Source: Flavobacteriales bacterium
GTDB lineage: Bacteria > Bacteroidota > Bacteroidia > Flavobacteriales_F > PHOS-HE28
Assembly: GCA_017987115.1 (NCBI GenBank)
Contig: JAGNUG010000013.1
Location: forward strand, 1 to 53,507
Reading direction: 5' to 3'
Length of the DNA stretch: 53,507 nucleotides
Shown here: in pieces, positions 24,483 through 33,767 of the stretch
How positions within the stretch are numbered: the stretch's first letter is position 1
Layout: the number at the start of each line of letters is the position of its first letter
Program-made: the position numbers and the translations under genes
Notes under the pieces: generated by a model
The model's database searches: none
Seen by the model: only the letters and a program-made list of their open reading frames with translations
What the model was told of the DNA's origin: nothing

Positions 24483-24847
24483 AGGCTTGAGCCCATTATC
24501 TGGCTTATTGGATATGGTCCATTTCCGCTGGGAATGAGGGCGCTGAGCCGCGTTTCTCCGGTCCACCCCAACAGATAACCCAAGTTTTCAACACCCATCA
24601 TCCACCCGGCCCTGAACCCAGAACGTGTAGTAGGGTTCGTTGCGAGGGTCAAAAACGCAATGCTATCAAGGTTTTCGTTGAGGAAGAATAGCATCGCTAT
24701 TTTGACGAAAGGAAAACCAGCGCAGCGGTTGATAACACAGCGGTTTTGGGCCGTAGTAGAAACCCTACTGCACATTCTGGGTTATACGCTAATTTCGTCC
24801 CACCAAAGGAAAAGCGTTGAGAATAGTGGGTTCCAGGGGGTATTTGA
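24483..24847. other. Intergenic region upstream of parE
   Basis: About 365 bases without a supported gene. A TAATTTCG (24790-24797, one mismatch to the -7 consensus) with CTG 19 bases upstream is the best promoter candidate for the topoisomerase operon and would give a leader of about 45 bases. No clear terminator is seen after the protease stop. Confidence 0.4.
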
Positions 24848-26761
24848 ATGAGCGAAGCGATCTATAACGAAGACAATATCCGGTCCCTCGATTGGAAAGA
24901 GCACATCCGCTTGCGACCGGGTATGTATATCGGGAAGTTGGGCGATGGCAGCAGCTTCGATGATGGGATCTACATCTTGATCAAGGAAGTGCTGGACAAT
25001 TGCATCGATGAATTCGTGATGGGCCACGGTAAGAAAGTGGACGTTATCATTGAAGGTACACGCGTCGAAGTGCGCGACTATGGGCGTGGTGTGCCATTGG
25101 GTAAAGTGGTGGATGTGGTGAGCAAGATCAACACCGGTGCCAAATACGACAGCAAAGCATTCAAGAAGAGCGTAGGCCTGAACGGCGTAGGAACCAAGGC
25201 GGTGAATGCGCTAAGTGGTTATTTCAAGATCGAAAGTGTACGCGACGGTCAGTTGAAAAAGGCCGAATTCGATCGCGGGGTGTTGCGGAAGGACGAGAAG
25301 TTGGTGAAGACGGACGAGTCCAACGGAACACGGGTGGTGTTCGAGCCGGACACGGAGATGTTCAAGAACTACCAGTTCAGAACACAACACATCGAGCGCT
25401 TGTTATGGAATTATTGTTATTTGAACACGGGCCTTGCGATCTACTTCAACGGACAGAAATACCAGAGCAAGAACGGTTTATTGGATCTGCTTGAAGTAAA
25501 AATGGATGGCGATCCACTCTATCCGATCATTCACTTGAAGGGTAATGACATCGAGGTGGCCATAACACATGCCAATCACTACGGCGAGGAGTATTACAGC
25601 TTCGTGAATGGACAGCACACTACGCAAGGTGGTACGCACCAAGGAGCATTCCGTGAAGCCGTGGCCAAAACGATCAAGGATTTCTATAAGAAGGATTGGG
25701 AAGCGGGTGATGTACGTACCGGTATCGTGGCCGCGATCAGCGTAAAGGTGATGGAGCCGGTCTTCGAAAGCCAGACAAAGACCAAGTTGGGAAGCTTGGA
25801 AGTGGAACCCGGTGGGCAGAGCATGCGCTCATTCATCGGCGATTTCATCGGCAGGGAGCTGAATAATTTCCTCCATAAGAATACGGAGGTTGCCGATGTA
25901 CTCCAACAGCGCATCCTCAACAATGAACGGGAACGGAAGGAACTGAGCGGCATTCGCAAACTGGCCAGAGATCGCGCGAAGAAGGCAAGCTTGCACAACC
26001 GCAAATTGCGCGATTGCCGCATCCACCTCAACGATCCGAAGAAGGACGACCGTAAAGAGGGGAGTACGCTCTTCATTACCGAGGGCGATAGTGCCAGTGG
26101 ATCCATCACCAAAAGCCGCGATGTGAATTTGCAGGCGGTTTTCAGTTTGAAAGGGAAGCCACTGAACTGCTACGGACTTACGAAGAAGGTGGTCTACGAG
26201 AATGAGGAGTTCAACCTGATCCAAGCTGCACTCAACATCGAGGATGGAATGGAGGGTCTTCGATACAACAAGATCGTTATCGCTACGGATGCCGATGTTG
26301 ACGGAATGCACATCAGGTTATTGCTTATGACCTTCTTCCTGCAATTCTTTCCGGACCTTGTAAAGAACGATCACCTGTACATATTACAAACGCCGCTATT
26401 CCGTGTTCGGAACAAGAAAGAGACCATTTACTGTTACAGTGATGAAGAGCGGCAACGTGCGCTGATCAAGTTGGGTAAGACCGCAGAGATCACCCGGTTC
26501 AAAGGATTAGGTGAGATCAGTCCGGATGAGTTCAAGAACTTCATTGGTGAGGATATCCGCTTGGAACCAGTGATGATCACCAAGGATGCCGTTGTGCAGG
26601 AACTCCTTGGTTTCTACATGGGCAAGAACACGCCCACGAGGCAAGAATTCATCATTGCCAATCTGGTGGTGGAGAAGGATCTTGTGGAAGAGATCGCTGA
26701 GGATCCCGTAAAGAGCATTGCACGCAAGTTGGAAGCGAACGAAGTGGAAATGGACGTATGA
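24848..26761 (+). CDS. parE: DNA topoisomerase IV subunit B
   Basis: A 637-residue GyrB/ParE-type ATPase subunit. The GHKL ATPase motifs are [10 protein letters not shown] (about 47-56), [10 protein letters not shown] (about 77-86) and [16 protein letters not shown] (about 109-124). The transducer domain has the QTKTKLG lysine loop (about 310-316). The TOPRIM domain shows [10 protein letters not shown] and [13 protein letters not shown], whose acidic residues hold the Mg2+ for DNA cleavage. The family normally begins close to this ATG. Pairing with a parC-type gene 1.1 kb downstream, and the short length lacking the GyrB insertion, support topoisomerase IV over gyrase. Its stop overlaps the next start by 4 bases (ATGA), indicating translational coupling. 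Confidence 0.93.
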   Translation: MSEAIYNEDNIRSLDWKEHIRLRPGMYIGKLGDGSSFDDGIYILIKEVLDNCIDEFVMGHGKKVDVIIEGTRVEVRDYGRGVPLGKVVDVVSKINTGAKYDSKAFKKSVGLNGVGTKAVNALSGYFKIESVRDGQLKKAEFDRGVLRKDEKLVKTDESNGTRVVFEPDTEMFKNYQFRTQHIERLLWNYCYLNTGLAIYFNGQKYQSKNGLLDLLEVKMDGDPLYPIIHLKGNDIEVAITHANHYGEEYYSFVNGQHTTQGGTHQGAFREAVAKTIKDFYKKDWEAGDVRTGIVAAISVKVMEPVFESQTKTKLGSLEVEPGGQSMRSFIGDFIGRELNNFLHKNTEVADVLQQRILNNERERKELSGIRKLARDRAKKASLHNRKLRDCRIHLNDPKKDDRKEGSTLFITEGDSASGSITKSRDVNLQAVFSLKGKPLNCYGLTKKVVYENEEFNLIQAALNIEDGMEGLRYNKIVIATDADVDGMHIRLLLMTFFLQFFPDLVKNDHLYILQTPLFRVRNKKETIYCYSDEERQRALIKLGKTAEITRFKGLGEISPDEFKNFIGEDIRLEPVMITKDAVVQELLGFYMGKNTPTRQEFIIANLVVEKDLVEEIAEDPVKSIARKLEANEVEMDV

Positions 26762-27474
26762 TCTTGCGCAGTGCATACCTGTATCTTTTCATAGTTGCGC
26801 CATTCTTGGTTTCCGCGCAATCCGCAGGCAAGATCCGATTATTGGTTGATCCTGGGCACAACTTCAAGTTCGTGGTTGACAAGCAGTTCAAAATGGAACA
26901 ACGCGAAGTGGAGTTGTCCGAGGGATTGCATCATTTCTCGGTGTGGGCACCAGAACGTATGGTTGTTGATACGCCAGTATTCGTAGTGGCCGATCGTACC
27001 ACTGATCTTGTGGTAAGGCTACCGTATAGTCCGGAGTATGAGCAATACCGGAATGCCTTAAGCCGATATAATTCCGTGCGAAGGAGTCGGGTCATTTCGA
27101 CAATAGTGCTAGCTGGCGGATTGGTATGGACGGGGTTCAGCTATGGTAAATATGCCTCGGCGAAGGATCAATTGGATACGGATCGAAAGGCTTATGAAGA
27201 ACTGAGTACCCCGGGGGAAATATCCGTGCTGAAGGATAAGACCATTCCTGAGCATAATGATGATCTCGTAAAAGCAAGAACAGGACTTTACGTGAGCGCC
27301 GCTATAACTACAGTGGCAGCCGGAGCCATGGCGTATTTCAGACTCATCACGAAGCGTGGTGATAGACCCGTATTCGACGATATGGAAAAGGTGCGGTTCG
27401 AAGGATTGACCTGGGTTCCCGATGCGCATGGGAGTTTTTGGATGGCTGGTATTACGATTCCGATCAACAAATGA
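26758..27474 (+). CDS. Exported protein with two transmembrane helices, PEGA-like N-terminal region
   Basis: 238 residues with a signal peptide (1-20, ending LVSAQ). The next 75 residues ([21 protein letters not shown] to [10 protein letters not shown]) are beta-rich and look like a PEGA-type surface domain, but I am not certain. Two transmembrane helices follow (about 111-131 and 180-200) around a charged helical loop ([18 protein letters not shown]). The short C-terminal part ends in strands ([13 protein letters not shown]). I know of no function. It is coupled by ATGA overlaps to parE in front and to the lipoprotein gene behind, so it is made from the topoisomerase IV operon despite being an envelope protein. 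Confidence 0.75.
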   Translation: MILRSAYLYLFIVAPFLVSAQSAGKIRLLVDPGHNFKFVVDKQFKMEQREVELSEGLHHFSVWAPERMVVDTPVFVVADRTTDLVVRLPYSPEYEQYRNALSRYNSVRRSRVISTIVLAGGLVWTGFSYGKYASAKDQLDTDRKAYEELSTPGEISVLKDKTIPEHNDDLVKARTGLYVSAAITTVAAGAMAYFRLITKRGDRPVFDDMEKVRFEGLTWVPDAHGSFWMAGITIPINK

Positions 27475-27896
27475 AACGAGGAGCATACTGCTTTGCGATC
27501 GGTATTTGTCTATTGGCATTGACGGGCTGTGGCAAACAGAAGATCGATATTGATACACTCACCAACAATCCGTTTGATCCGGATTACGCCGGTCCACCAT
27601 TGTTTGAACTCGCGGATAGCCGCACGGTTATGTATACGGTCGATGGACAAGTGTATTATGATCTGGAAGTTGACATTCGTGTGCGTGAAGACCTTTTTCT
27701 AAGCCCGGTTCCGGACTACGAAGTATACGTGACGGCAACCGGAGTGCTCCCAGAAGTCTTCACCGGTGATCCATTGTTCAGCTACACGATAACAGATGTT
27801 GGGCTTGGTAGCGTGATATGTAGGGATCTTGCGCTGAGAAGAAGCCAAGGAGGACAAGGAGCGAGTAACAGCGTGTGTGCAACGGTGGAATTGTAA
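27471..27896 (+). CDS. Small lipoprotein in the topoisomerase IV operon
   Basis: 141 residues starting at the ATG at 27471, which overlaps the previous stop (ATGA) and begins a lipoprotein signal: [20 protein letters not shown], with lipobox LTGC. Asp is not at +2 (Gly follows), so outer-membrane sorting is possible. The mature protein begins GKQKIDIDTLTNNPFDPDY and has beta-rich segments (MYTVDGQVYYDLEVDIRV) plus one further Cys pair (VICRDL, SVCATVEL). No family is recognised. It ends 8 bases before the parC ATG. A longer in-frame start at 27438 is less likely, because it would bury the lipoprotein signal. Confidence 0.75.
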   Translation: MKRGAYCFAIGICLLALTGCGKQKIDIDTLTNNPFDPDYAGPPLFELADSRTVMYTVDGQVYYDLEVDIRVREDLFLSPVPDYEVYVTATGVLPEVFTGDPLFSYTITDVGLGSVICRDLALRRSQGGQGASNSVCATVEL

Positions 27897-27904
27897 GTGA
27901 TCAT

Positions 27905-30667
27905 ATGAGCGACGAATTGGATCAGAACGAAGAACAGGAAGAGACCGGTGGTGAGGATCAAGCGGGCAAAGGCATTCCCGGAACGGCCGGCAACGCAGCG
28001 TTCTCCGTAAGTGGTATGTACCGCACATGGTTCTTGGACTATGCGAGCTATGTGATCCTGGAACGCGCAGTGCCAGCGTTGTACGATGGGTTGAAGCCTG
28101 TGCAGCGCCGGATCCTGCATAGCATGGATGATCTGGATGATGGCCGCTACAACAAAGTGGCGAATATCATCGGACATACCATGCAGTACCATCCGCATGG
28201 TGATGCCAGTATCGGTGATGCGTTGGTGCAACTTGGCCAGAAGGACCTGTTGATCGATTGCCAAGGAAACTGGGGTAACACACTCACCGGCGATAGTGCA
28301 GCAGCACCACGTTACATCGAAGCGCGACTCAGCAAATTCGCGAAGGATGTGGTCTTCAACCCTAAAACCACCGAGTGGCAATTGAGTTATGACGGCAGGA
28401 ACAAGGAACCTGTTAACCTGCCGGTGAAGTTCCCGTTGTTGTTGGCACAAGGTGGCGAAGGGATTGCCGTTGGCTTGAGCTGCAAGGTGCTGCCTCATAA
28501 TTTCGTCGAGCTTATTGATGCCAGTATTGCTTGCTTACGGAAACGTTCGTTCGATCTGGTGCCGGATTTCCCAACAGGGGGCATGGCCGACGCGCAGAAC
28601 TACAATGAAGGGAAGCGTGGTGGTCGTATCCGTACCCGTGCCCGTATCCGGAAGGAGGATAATAAGACGCTGATCATCCACGAGATCCCGTTCGGAACGA
28701 CCACGACCAATCTGATCGAGAGTATCATCAAGGCCAATGACAAGGGCAAGATCAAGGTTCGGCACATCGAGGACAATACCGCTGAGAATGCGGAGATCCT
28801 GGTCCATTTGGCAACCGGTGTAAGTCCCGATACGACCATTGATGCGCTTTACGCATTCACTGATTGCGAGATCAGTATTGCGCCGAATGCCGTAGTGATC
28901 GAAACCGGCACAGGTCCGAATGGCGGTGATATGCCACGCTTCGTCGGTGTGAATGAACTGCTGAAGATCAGCACGGCGAATACATTGCGGCTGTTGGAGT
29001 TGGAACTGAAGATCAAGAAAGGAGAACTTCAGGAACAATGGCACTTTTCATCGTTGGAGAAGATCTTCATCGAAAAGAAAGTGTACCGTAAGATCGAGGA
29101 TGCGGAGACCTGGGAGCAGGTGATCGCATTCATTGATAAAGGGTTGAAGCCGCACATCCATGAATTGCGTCGCCCGGTCACGGAGGAGGATATTGTGCGG
29201 TTAACGGAGATCAAGATCAAGCGGATCTCCAAGTTCGATGCGTTCAAGGCCGATGAACATATCCGCAATCTGGAGGACACTTTGGCTGATGTGCAGAACA
29301 AGCTGGATCATATAGTTGACCATGCTGTTGAGCATTTCAAGGATTTGAAGAAGAAGTATGCAGCGGGACGCGAACGAAAGACCGAGATCCGCACGTTCGA
29401 TACGATCGTTGCAACTGCAGTAGCTGTTGCCAACCGAAAGCTCTACGTTGATCGTGCAGAAGGCTTTGCAGGATGGGGACTTCGGAATTTCGAGCTGGTA
29501 GGCGAGTGTTCCGATATTGATGATATCATCGTGTTCCGCGACGATGGTACGATGATGGTGACCAAGGTTGCCGATAAGAAATTCATTGGCAAGGGGATAT
29601 TGCATGTAGGCGTGTGGAAGAAGGGCGATGACCGCACGATCTATCATCTGATCTATCAGGATGGTCCGAAAGGAGCGTATTTCATGAAGCGTTTCACCGT
29701 CACTGCCATTACGCGGGACAAGGAGTACGATATGACCAACGGCGCCAAGGGCTCCAAGATCGAGTATTTCACGGTGAACCCGGACGGCGCCTCAGAGACC
29801 GTTCAGATCCTGCTACGTCCACGTCCGAATCTGCGCAAGAACAAGTTCGATATTGATTTTGCCAAACTCGGTGTGAAAGGTCGTGGGTCCAAAGGAAACT
29901 TGCTGACGCGCTATTTGGTAAGTAAGATCACGCAAAAGGAACGTGGTGGATCAACGTTGGGTGCAATCCCCATTTGGTTCGATGAAACGATACGTCGGTT
30001 GAATGATACAGGCCACGGTCGTTACCTCGGCCGATTCACCGGAGACGATCGTATCCTGGCGATACTGAGCAACGGTACCTATCAACTTTTTCCGTTCACA
30101 TTGAGCACGCACTTCCCGGATGAGGCGTTGACGATCGTGAAATGGGATCCAAAGCACGTTATAAGTGCGGTCTATTGGGAGGGTGATAAACAGCAGTACC
30201 AGGTGAAGCGGTTCTTAGTGGAGCAGAGCAAGGACCCGGTGCAGTTCATTACGGACCATGCCGATAGCAAGTTGGTGATCCATAGTCTCGTATCGCATCC
30301 ATCCATAACTGTCCGCTATGATAAACGGAGCAATGATCGACCTGAAGAGGTTGTGGATCTGGAGGACTTCATCAGCGTTAAAGGCTACAAAGCGTTAGGG
30401 AACAGACTTACCCAGTATAAGGTGAAGGAGCTCGAATTAATGGATCCGATCTTCACACCAATGACCCCTGATCTGGAGGAAAAGCAATCGATGTTGATCT
30501 CCGATGATGAGATCGGTAATCTTGATCCGCCAGAGGAAGAAGGGTTGGAAGAGTCTCCGATGAAGAAATTCCGTCGAGCAAAAGCTGCTGAAGAAGATGA
30601 ACGTTCGCCTAACGATCCACTGCTGGGAGATTCCCCGGGCAAGCAGATCAAATTAGGACTGGATTGA
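27905..30667 (+). CDS. parC: DNA topoisomerase IV subunit A
   Basis: A 920-residue GyrA/ParC-type subunit. The start at ATG 27905 gives an acidic leader (MSDELDQNEEQEETGG) before the winged-helix domain (YRTWFLDYASYVILERAVPALYDGLKPVQRRIL). The catalytic Tyr is Tyr137 in AAAPRYIEARLS, which forms the covalent 5'-phosphotyrosyl link to DNA. HPHGDASI and the QGNWGN stretch are also classic. A long coiled coil (about 410-480) leads to the C-terminal DNA gate helices. The C-terminal domain (about 500-880) has degenerate beta-pinwheel blades. The gyrase GyrA box is not seen, which supports a decatenating topoisomerase IV. A charged tail (SPMKKFRRAKAAEEDERS) ends the protein. A terminator follows. 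Confidence 0.93.
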   Translation: MSDELDQNEEQEETGGEDQAGKGIPGTAGNAAFSVSGMYRTWFLDYASYVILERAVPALYDGLKPVQRRILHSMDDLDDGRYNKVANIIGHTMQYHPHGDASIGDALVQLGQKDLLIDCQGNWGNTLTGDSAAAPRYIEARLSKFAKDVVFNPKTTEWQLSYDGRNKEPVNLPVKFPLLLAQGGEGIAVGLSCKVLPHNFVELIDASIACLRKRSFDLVPDFPTGGMADAQNYNEGKRGGRIRTRARIRKEDNKTLIIHEIPFGTTTTNLIESIIKANDKGKIKVRHIEDNTAENAEILVHLATGVSPDTTIDALYAFTDCEISIAPNAVVIETGTGPNGGDMPRFVGVNELLKISTANTLRLLELELKIKKGELQEQWHFSSLEKIFIEKKVYRKIEDAETWEQVIAFIDKGLKPHIHELRRPVTEEDIVRLTEIKIKRISKFDAFKADEHIRNLEDTLADVQNKLDHIVDHAVEHFKDLKKKYAAGRERKTEIRTFDTIVATAVAVANRKLYVDRAEGFAGWGLRNFELVGECSDIDDIIVFRDDGTMMVTKVADKKFIGKGILHVGVWKKGDDRTIYHLIYQDGPKGAYFMKRFTVTAITRDKEYDMTNGAKGSKIEYFTVNPDGASETVQILLRPRPNLRKNKFDIDFAKLGVKGRGSKGNLLTRYLVSKITQKERGGSTLGAIPIWFDETIRRLNDTGHGRYLGRFTGDDRILAILSNGTYQLFPFTLSTHFPDEALTIVKWDPKHVISAVYWEGDKQQYQVKRFLVEQSKDPVQFITDHADSKLVIHSLVSHPSITVRYDKRSNDRPEEVVDLEDFISVKGYKALGNRLTQYKVKELELMDPIFTPMTPDLEEKQSMLISDDEIGNLDPPEEEGLEESPMKKFRRAKAAEEDERSPNDPLLGDSPGKQIKLGLD

Positions 30668-30706
30668 TCAGCTAGTTGAACCTGTTCCTGCTTTAGGATC
30701 ATATAC

Positions 30707-30743
30707 AATTGAAGGCCCGGCATTCATTGCCGGGCTTTCAATT
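30707..30743. terminator. Bidirectional intrinsic terminator
   Basis: 16-base arms (30707-30722, 30728-30743) from AATTGAAGGCCCGGCA around the loop TTCAT, with one G-U pair. It ends the topoisomerase IV operon and, read the other way, the FG-GAP protein gene. Confidence 0.85.
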
Positions 30744-30794
30744 TCTCTTACGGATCCTTGTCGAACCTAAGCTCTGCTTTGCGCACCTATCTTC

Positions 30795-33566
30795 TCAATT
30801 CACCTTAACGGCTTTCAGGTAATGAATGCTGCCGTTGAGCAATACACTAATGCTATATGTGCCATTCGATCCACTGCTCAGGTCCAACGGAAGCATTGCT
30901 GAACCTTGTACCGCGATCGTATTGCTCAACACCAAACGACCAGTAGCATCGCGCACATCGATCTGGGCTTTGCCCGCACCGTGCACAGTGAGCATGGTCA
31001 GCGTATTGAATGGGTTAGGTGCCAGCGTGATCCCGGCTACCGATGAGATCTCTTCAATTCCGACGCATGGATCAACCACCACGTTGATCGAGTTGGACCC
31101 TGCACACATACCGGTCTCTTGCGCGGTAAGGATCACTGGCCAAGTGCCTTCACCCTGTGCCGATGGGTCGAAGGTTATGCTGGATCCTGCACCAGATACC
31201 GTTCCGGACCATGTACCGGATAAGGATCCCATGATCTCGAATGCCGGATGGTTCAAGCACACCACACCGACCGGAGTGATCGTGACAGGTGTAGTTGGAA
31301 GTATTTCCGGCACTACCATACCACTTGCTACGGCACAACCGTTCACATCAGTCCATGTGTACTGTAAGAGATACATTCCTTCCGCGTACAAGAAAGGATC
31401 GAATACACCGTTCGAAGTAACATCGCCGCTCCATACTCCACCAGCGGGTGTTGCATTGAACTGAACGGGTTCATCGACAGTACAGAATTGAAGGTCATCG
31501 GCATTCCAGTCCACAGCGATATCCGCAATGAATTCTACTGTGACGTCTGCAGTGTTGGAACAACCTTCAGGTGCGTGATACACATAGTTCACAACGTGTG
31601 TGCCAGCGCCGACAACTCCTGGATCCAATTGACCATTGTTCACACCGTTGCCATTCCATTCACCACCTTCCGGTGTTACACCGCTCAAGTCCACTGGTTG
31701 CCCGGCGCAATAAGGTGGGAGCGCGGCGACATCTATCTGAGGAATTGCGTCACTTACAGATATGATCAGCGTGTCAGTGGCACCACATTCTTGCGCCATT
31801 GAACCATTGCGTTGCAGCACTATGGTGTATTCTCCAGCTCCTTGTGTCGGGTCGAAGAATGCGGTATTCTCAACAGTAACGTTCACATCACCCATCCAGT
31901 TGTTATTGGGAAGGTCGATCGCGGGCAAGATCTGTTGAGCGGTATCCGTTACACAGAAAGGACCAGCGGGTAGAAGCTCGGCCGAAATGGAATTCCAAAC
32001 ACTGAAGGGGCCCACCACGGTGCCACAAACGATACCGGATGGATCTTCATAGACGCAGTTGATCACTTCGCCCGTGTAGGTCATGGGGTCAAGAATGTTG
32101 CCGGGCTCCAGTCCGTTCCACACGGTGTTCGACGGAACAGAGGTCATTAGGTAGGGACCATTTCCGCGGCATATCACTGGGCCTAGAACAGGTTCAACGA
32201 TCGGAGCAGGTACGACGTGGAGGTCAACAAGGCCAGCAACCGGACATCCCTGTACTTCACGGACCGTATAGGCGACGGCAACATCTGTTTGGAAACCGAC
32301 ATTGCTGCGATAGAATAGCCCGTTCGATACCCATGGACCGCTCCATATACCGTCTCCGGGTATTCCTTGTGGCAATTGGACGGGTGGCCCCGATTTACAG
32401 TAGGTCTCGAATGTCGGAAGCTCTATGACCGTGGTAGGCGGTTCAACGATGCTGAAATACACTTCTGCTCCGATCGAGGTGGTCATGATAATATCGTCCC
32501 TGCCATCGGCATTGACATCGGCCAGGATCAAGTTCGAACCGCGTGGTACATTCAGCAACTCCACGCTACCGGTAAATCCATTCGTTGCGGGCAAATACGT
32601 ATCCCAGTTAACGGGAAGTTGTGGGTTGGCAGGTACGTAGACCACGGAGGAACCTAGCCCACAACCAACTGATCCGAAAGCTCCTCTTCCAGCTGAGGTG
32701 AAAGGCTCAAGCTCGTGTGTATTGAATGCATCGAATTGAGGGTCCGTATTCAATATGTTCTCTGCCCATTGAACAACGGAGTTACTCGCCTCAGCAATAT
32801 CCAGATCACCATCACCGTCAACATCGATCAGCTGTGGGTTGGTGTACGGGTAGGAGAATAGTTGAAAAAGTGTGTCCAATGTCCACAACGATCCATCTCC
32901 ATTGGTGTTCAGGGCAGCCATGGTCAAACCCTCAGAATTGATCACGAACATGTCCTTTCCTTCCTCATCATCAAGGTCACCAGCAAGCAGAACGGTGGGT
33001 ACATCTCCCATGAACCATTCCGGAAGTTCGATCTTTGGTTGGAACACTCCGGAAAGATTCGGGTATATGGCTAGACGGGCCATACCATTGTTACCAAGTG
33101 TTACAATGATCTCGGGCAATTCCGTGTCATTCACATCTGCCACTTTCAAGGCACCGATGGAACTGTTGGGCAATGTACCGATGATCCCAGGCGTTTCGAA
33201 GTTTCCAGCGTTGTTATAGGAAACACGTACCGTTGAGTCGTTCTCATAATACCAGACAACGTCATGATCAAGGTCACCATCCAGGTCCGCGAAAACGGCA
33301 AATCGGCTGGGACCTCCCGAATGGATCAGTTCAGTTGTTGGAGCAAAGGAGCCAGCACCATCCGTGTTCTCGTTCCATTTGAAAAAGCCGTCCGAGTATA
33401 ACCCGGCCAGATCAAGGTCACCATCGCCATCCAGATCCATGGCTTGGAGCATCGGTGTATCCACGATGGCGTTTATAGCGGTACCTGCTGCAAATTGACC
33501 AAGGGAAAGCGAAATTGTGGAAAAGAACAACCCCGACCAGAGAACGGAACGTAGAATAATAGCCAT
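30795..33566 (-). CDS. T9SS cargo protein with FG-GAP/VCBS-like repeats
   Basis: A 923-residue surface protein. The start at ATG 33566 begins a signal peptide (MAIILRSVLWSGLFF to LSLGQ); an open frame extends upstream to 33704 but would place the signal internally. The N-terminal half has FG-GAP/VCBS-type repeats with calcium-binding DxDxDGDLD loops (MDLDGDGDLDLAGLYSDG, DLDGDLDHDVVWYY, DVDGDGDLDIAEA, DVNADGRDDIIMT), which usually fold as a beta propeller. The middle and C-terminal part repeats a roughly 85-residue immunoglobulin-like unit with paired Cys and GVW/GIW-SG motifs (for example YCAGQPVDLSGVTPEGGEW). A T9SS type A sorting domain closes it (APNPFNTLTMLTVHG to HYLKAVKVN). The role is probably adhesion or binding. 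Confidence 0.85.
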   Translation of the reverse strand: MAIILRSVLWSGLFFSTISLSLGQFAAGTAINAIVDTPMLQAMDLDGDGDLDLAGLYSDGFFKWNENTDGAGSFAPTTELIHSGGPSRFAVFADLDGDLDHDVVWYYENDSTVRVSYNNAGNFETPGIIGTLPNSSIGALKVADVNDTELPEIIVTLGNNGMARLAIYPNLSGVFQPKIELPEWFMGDVPTVLLAGDLDDEEGKDMFVINSEGLTMAALNTNGDGSLWTLDTLFQLFSYPYTNPQLIDVDGDGDLDIAEASNSVVQWAENILNTDPQFDAFNTHELEPFTSAGRGAFGSVGCGLGSSVVYVPANPQLPVNWDTYLPATNGFTGSVELLNVPRGSNLILADVNADGRDDIIMTTSIGAEVYFSIVEPPTTVIELPTFETYCKSGPPVQLPQGIPGDGIWSGPWVSNGLFYRSNVGFQTDVAVAYTVREVQGCPVAGLVDLHVVPAPIVEPVLGPVICRGNGPYLMTSVPSNTVWNGLEPGNILDPMTYTGEVINCVYEDPSGIVCGTVVGPFSVWNSISAELLPAGPFCVTDTAQQILPAIDLPNNNWMGDVNVTVENTAFFDPTQGAGEYTIVLQRNGSMAQECGATDTLIISVSDAIPQIDVAALPPYCAGQPVDLSGVTPEGGEWNGNGVNNGQLDPGVVGAGTHVVNYVYHAPEGCSNTADVTVEFIADIAVDWNADDLQFCTVDEPVQFNATPAGGVWSGDVTSNGVFDPFLYAEGMYLLQYTWTDVNGCAVASGMVVPEILPTTPVTITPVGVVCLNHPAFEIMGSLSGTWSGTVSGAGSSITFDPSAQGEGTWPVILTAQETGMCAGSNSINVVVDPCVGIEEISSVAGITLAPNPFNTLTMLTVHGAGKAQIDVRDATGRLVLSNTIAVQGSAMLPLDLSSGSNGTYSISVLLNGSIHYLKAVKVN

Positions 33567-33602
33567 GCATTCGGCTCTGCGCAATGGGCGGAAAAGCCGC
33601 CG

Positions 33603-33610
33603 CAAAGGTA
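33603..33610 (-). promoter_or_regulatory. -7 box of the FG-GAP protein gene
   Basis: On the minus strand TACCTTTG (33610-33603), an exact -7 match about 36 bases before ATG 33566. The leader holds a small GGCGG...CCGCC hairpin (33584-33600 region). No good -33 box is visible. Confidence 0.5.
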
Positions 33611-33767
33611 GGGTCTTAAGCAGAAGAAGTATAGCCGTGTTCATAACGTTTTTAGGACCATTGAATAGTACGGATCGATCGAGCCTGAAGCGGCACGACA
33701 ACAAGAATGCGTGTGTTTAGTTCAGCTTCTCCATCAAAGAGATCAGGATAGCTCCCTACCTTGCAGC

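Noticed and set aside
24660-24851. 63-codon plus-strand frame just before parE
   Set aside because: It overlaps the parE start, has no signal or family match, and lies across the likely promoter.
27438-27470. Longer start for the lipoprotein
   Set aside because: It would add 11 residues ahead of a clear lipoprotein signal and ignore the ATGA overlap at 27471.
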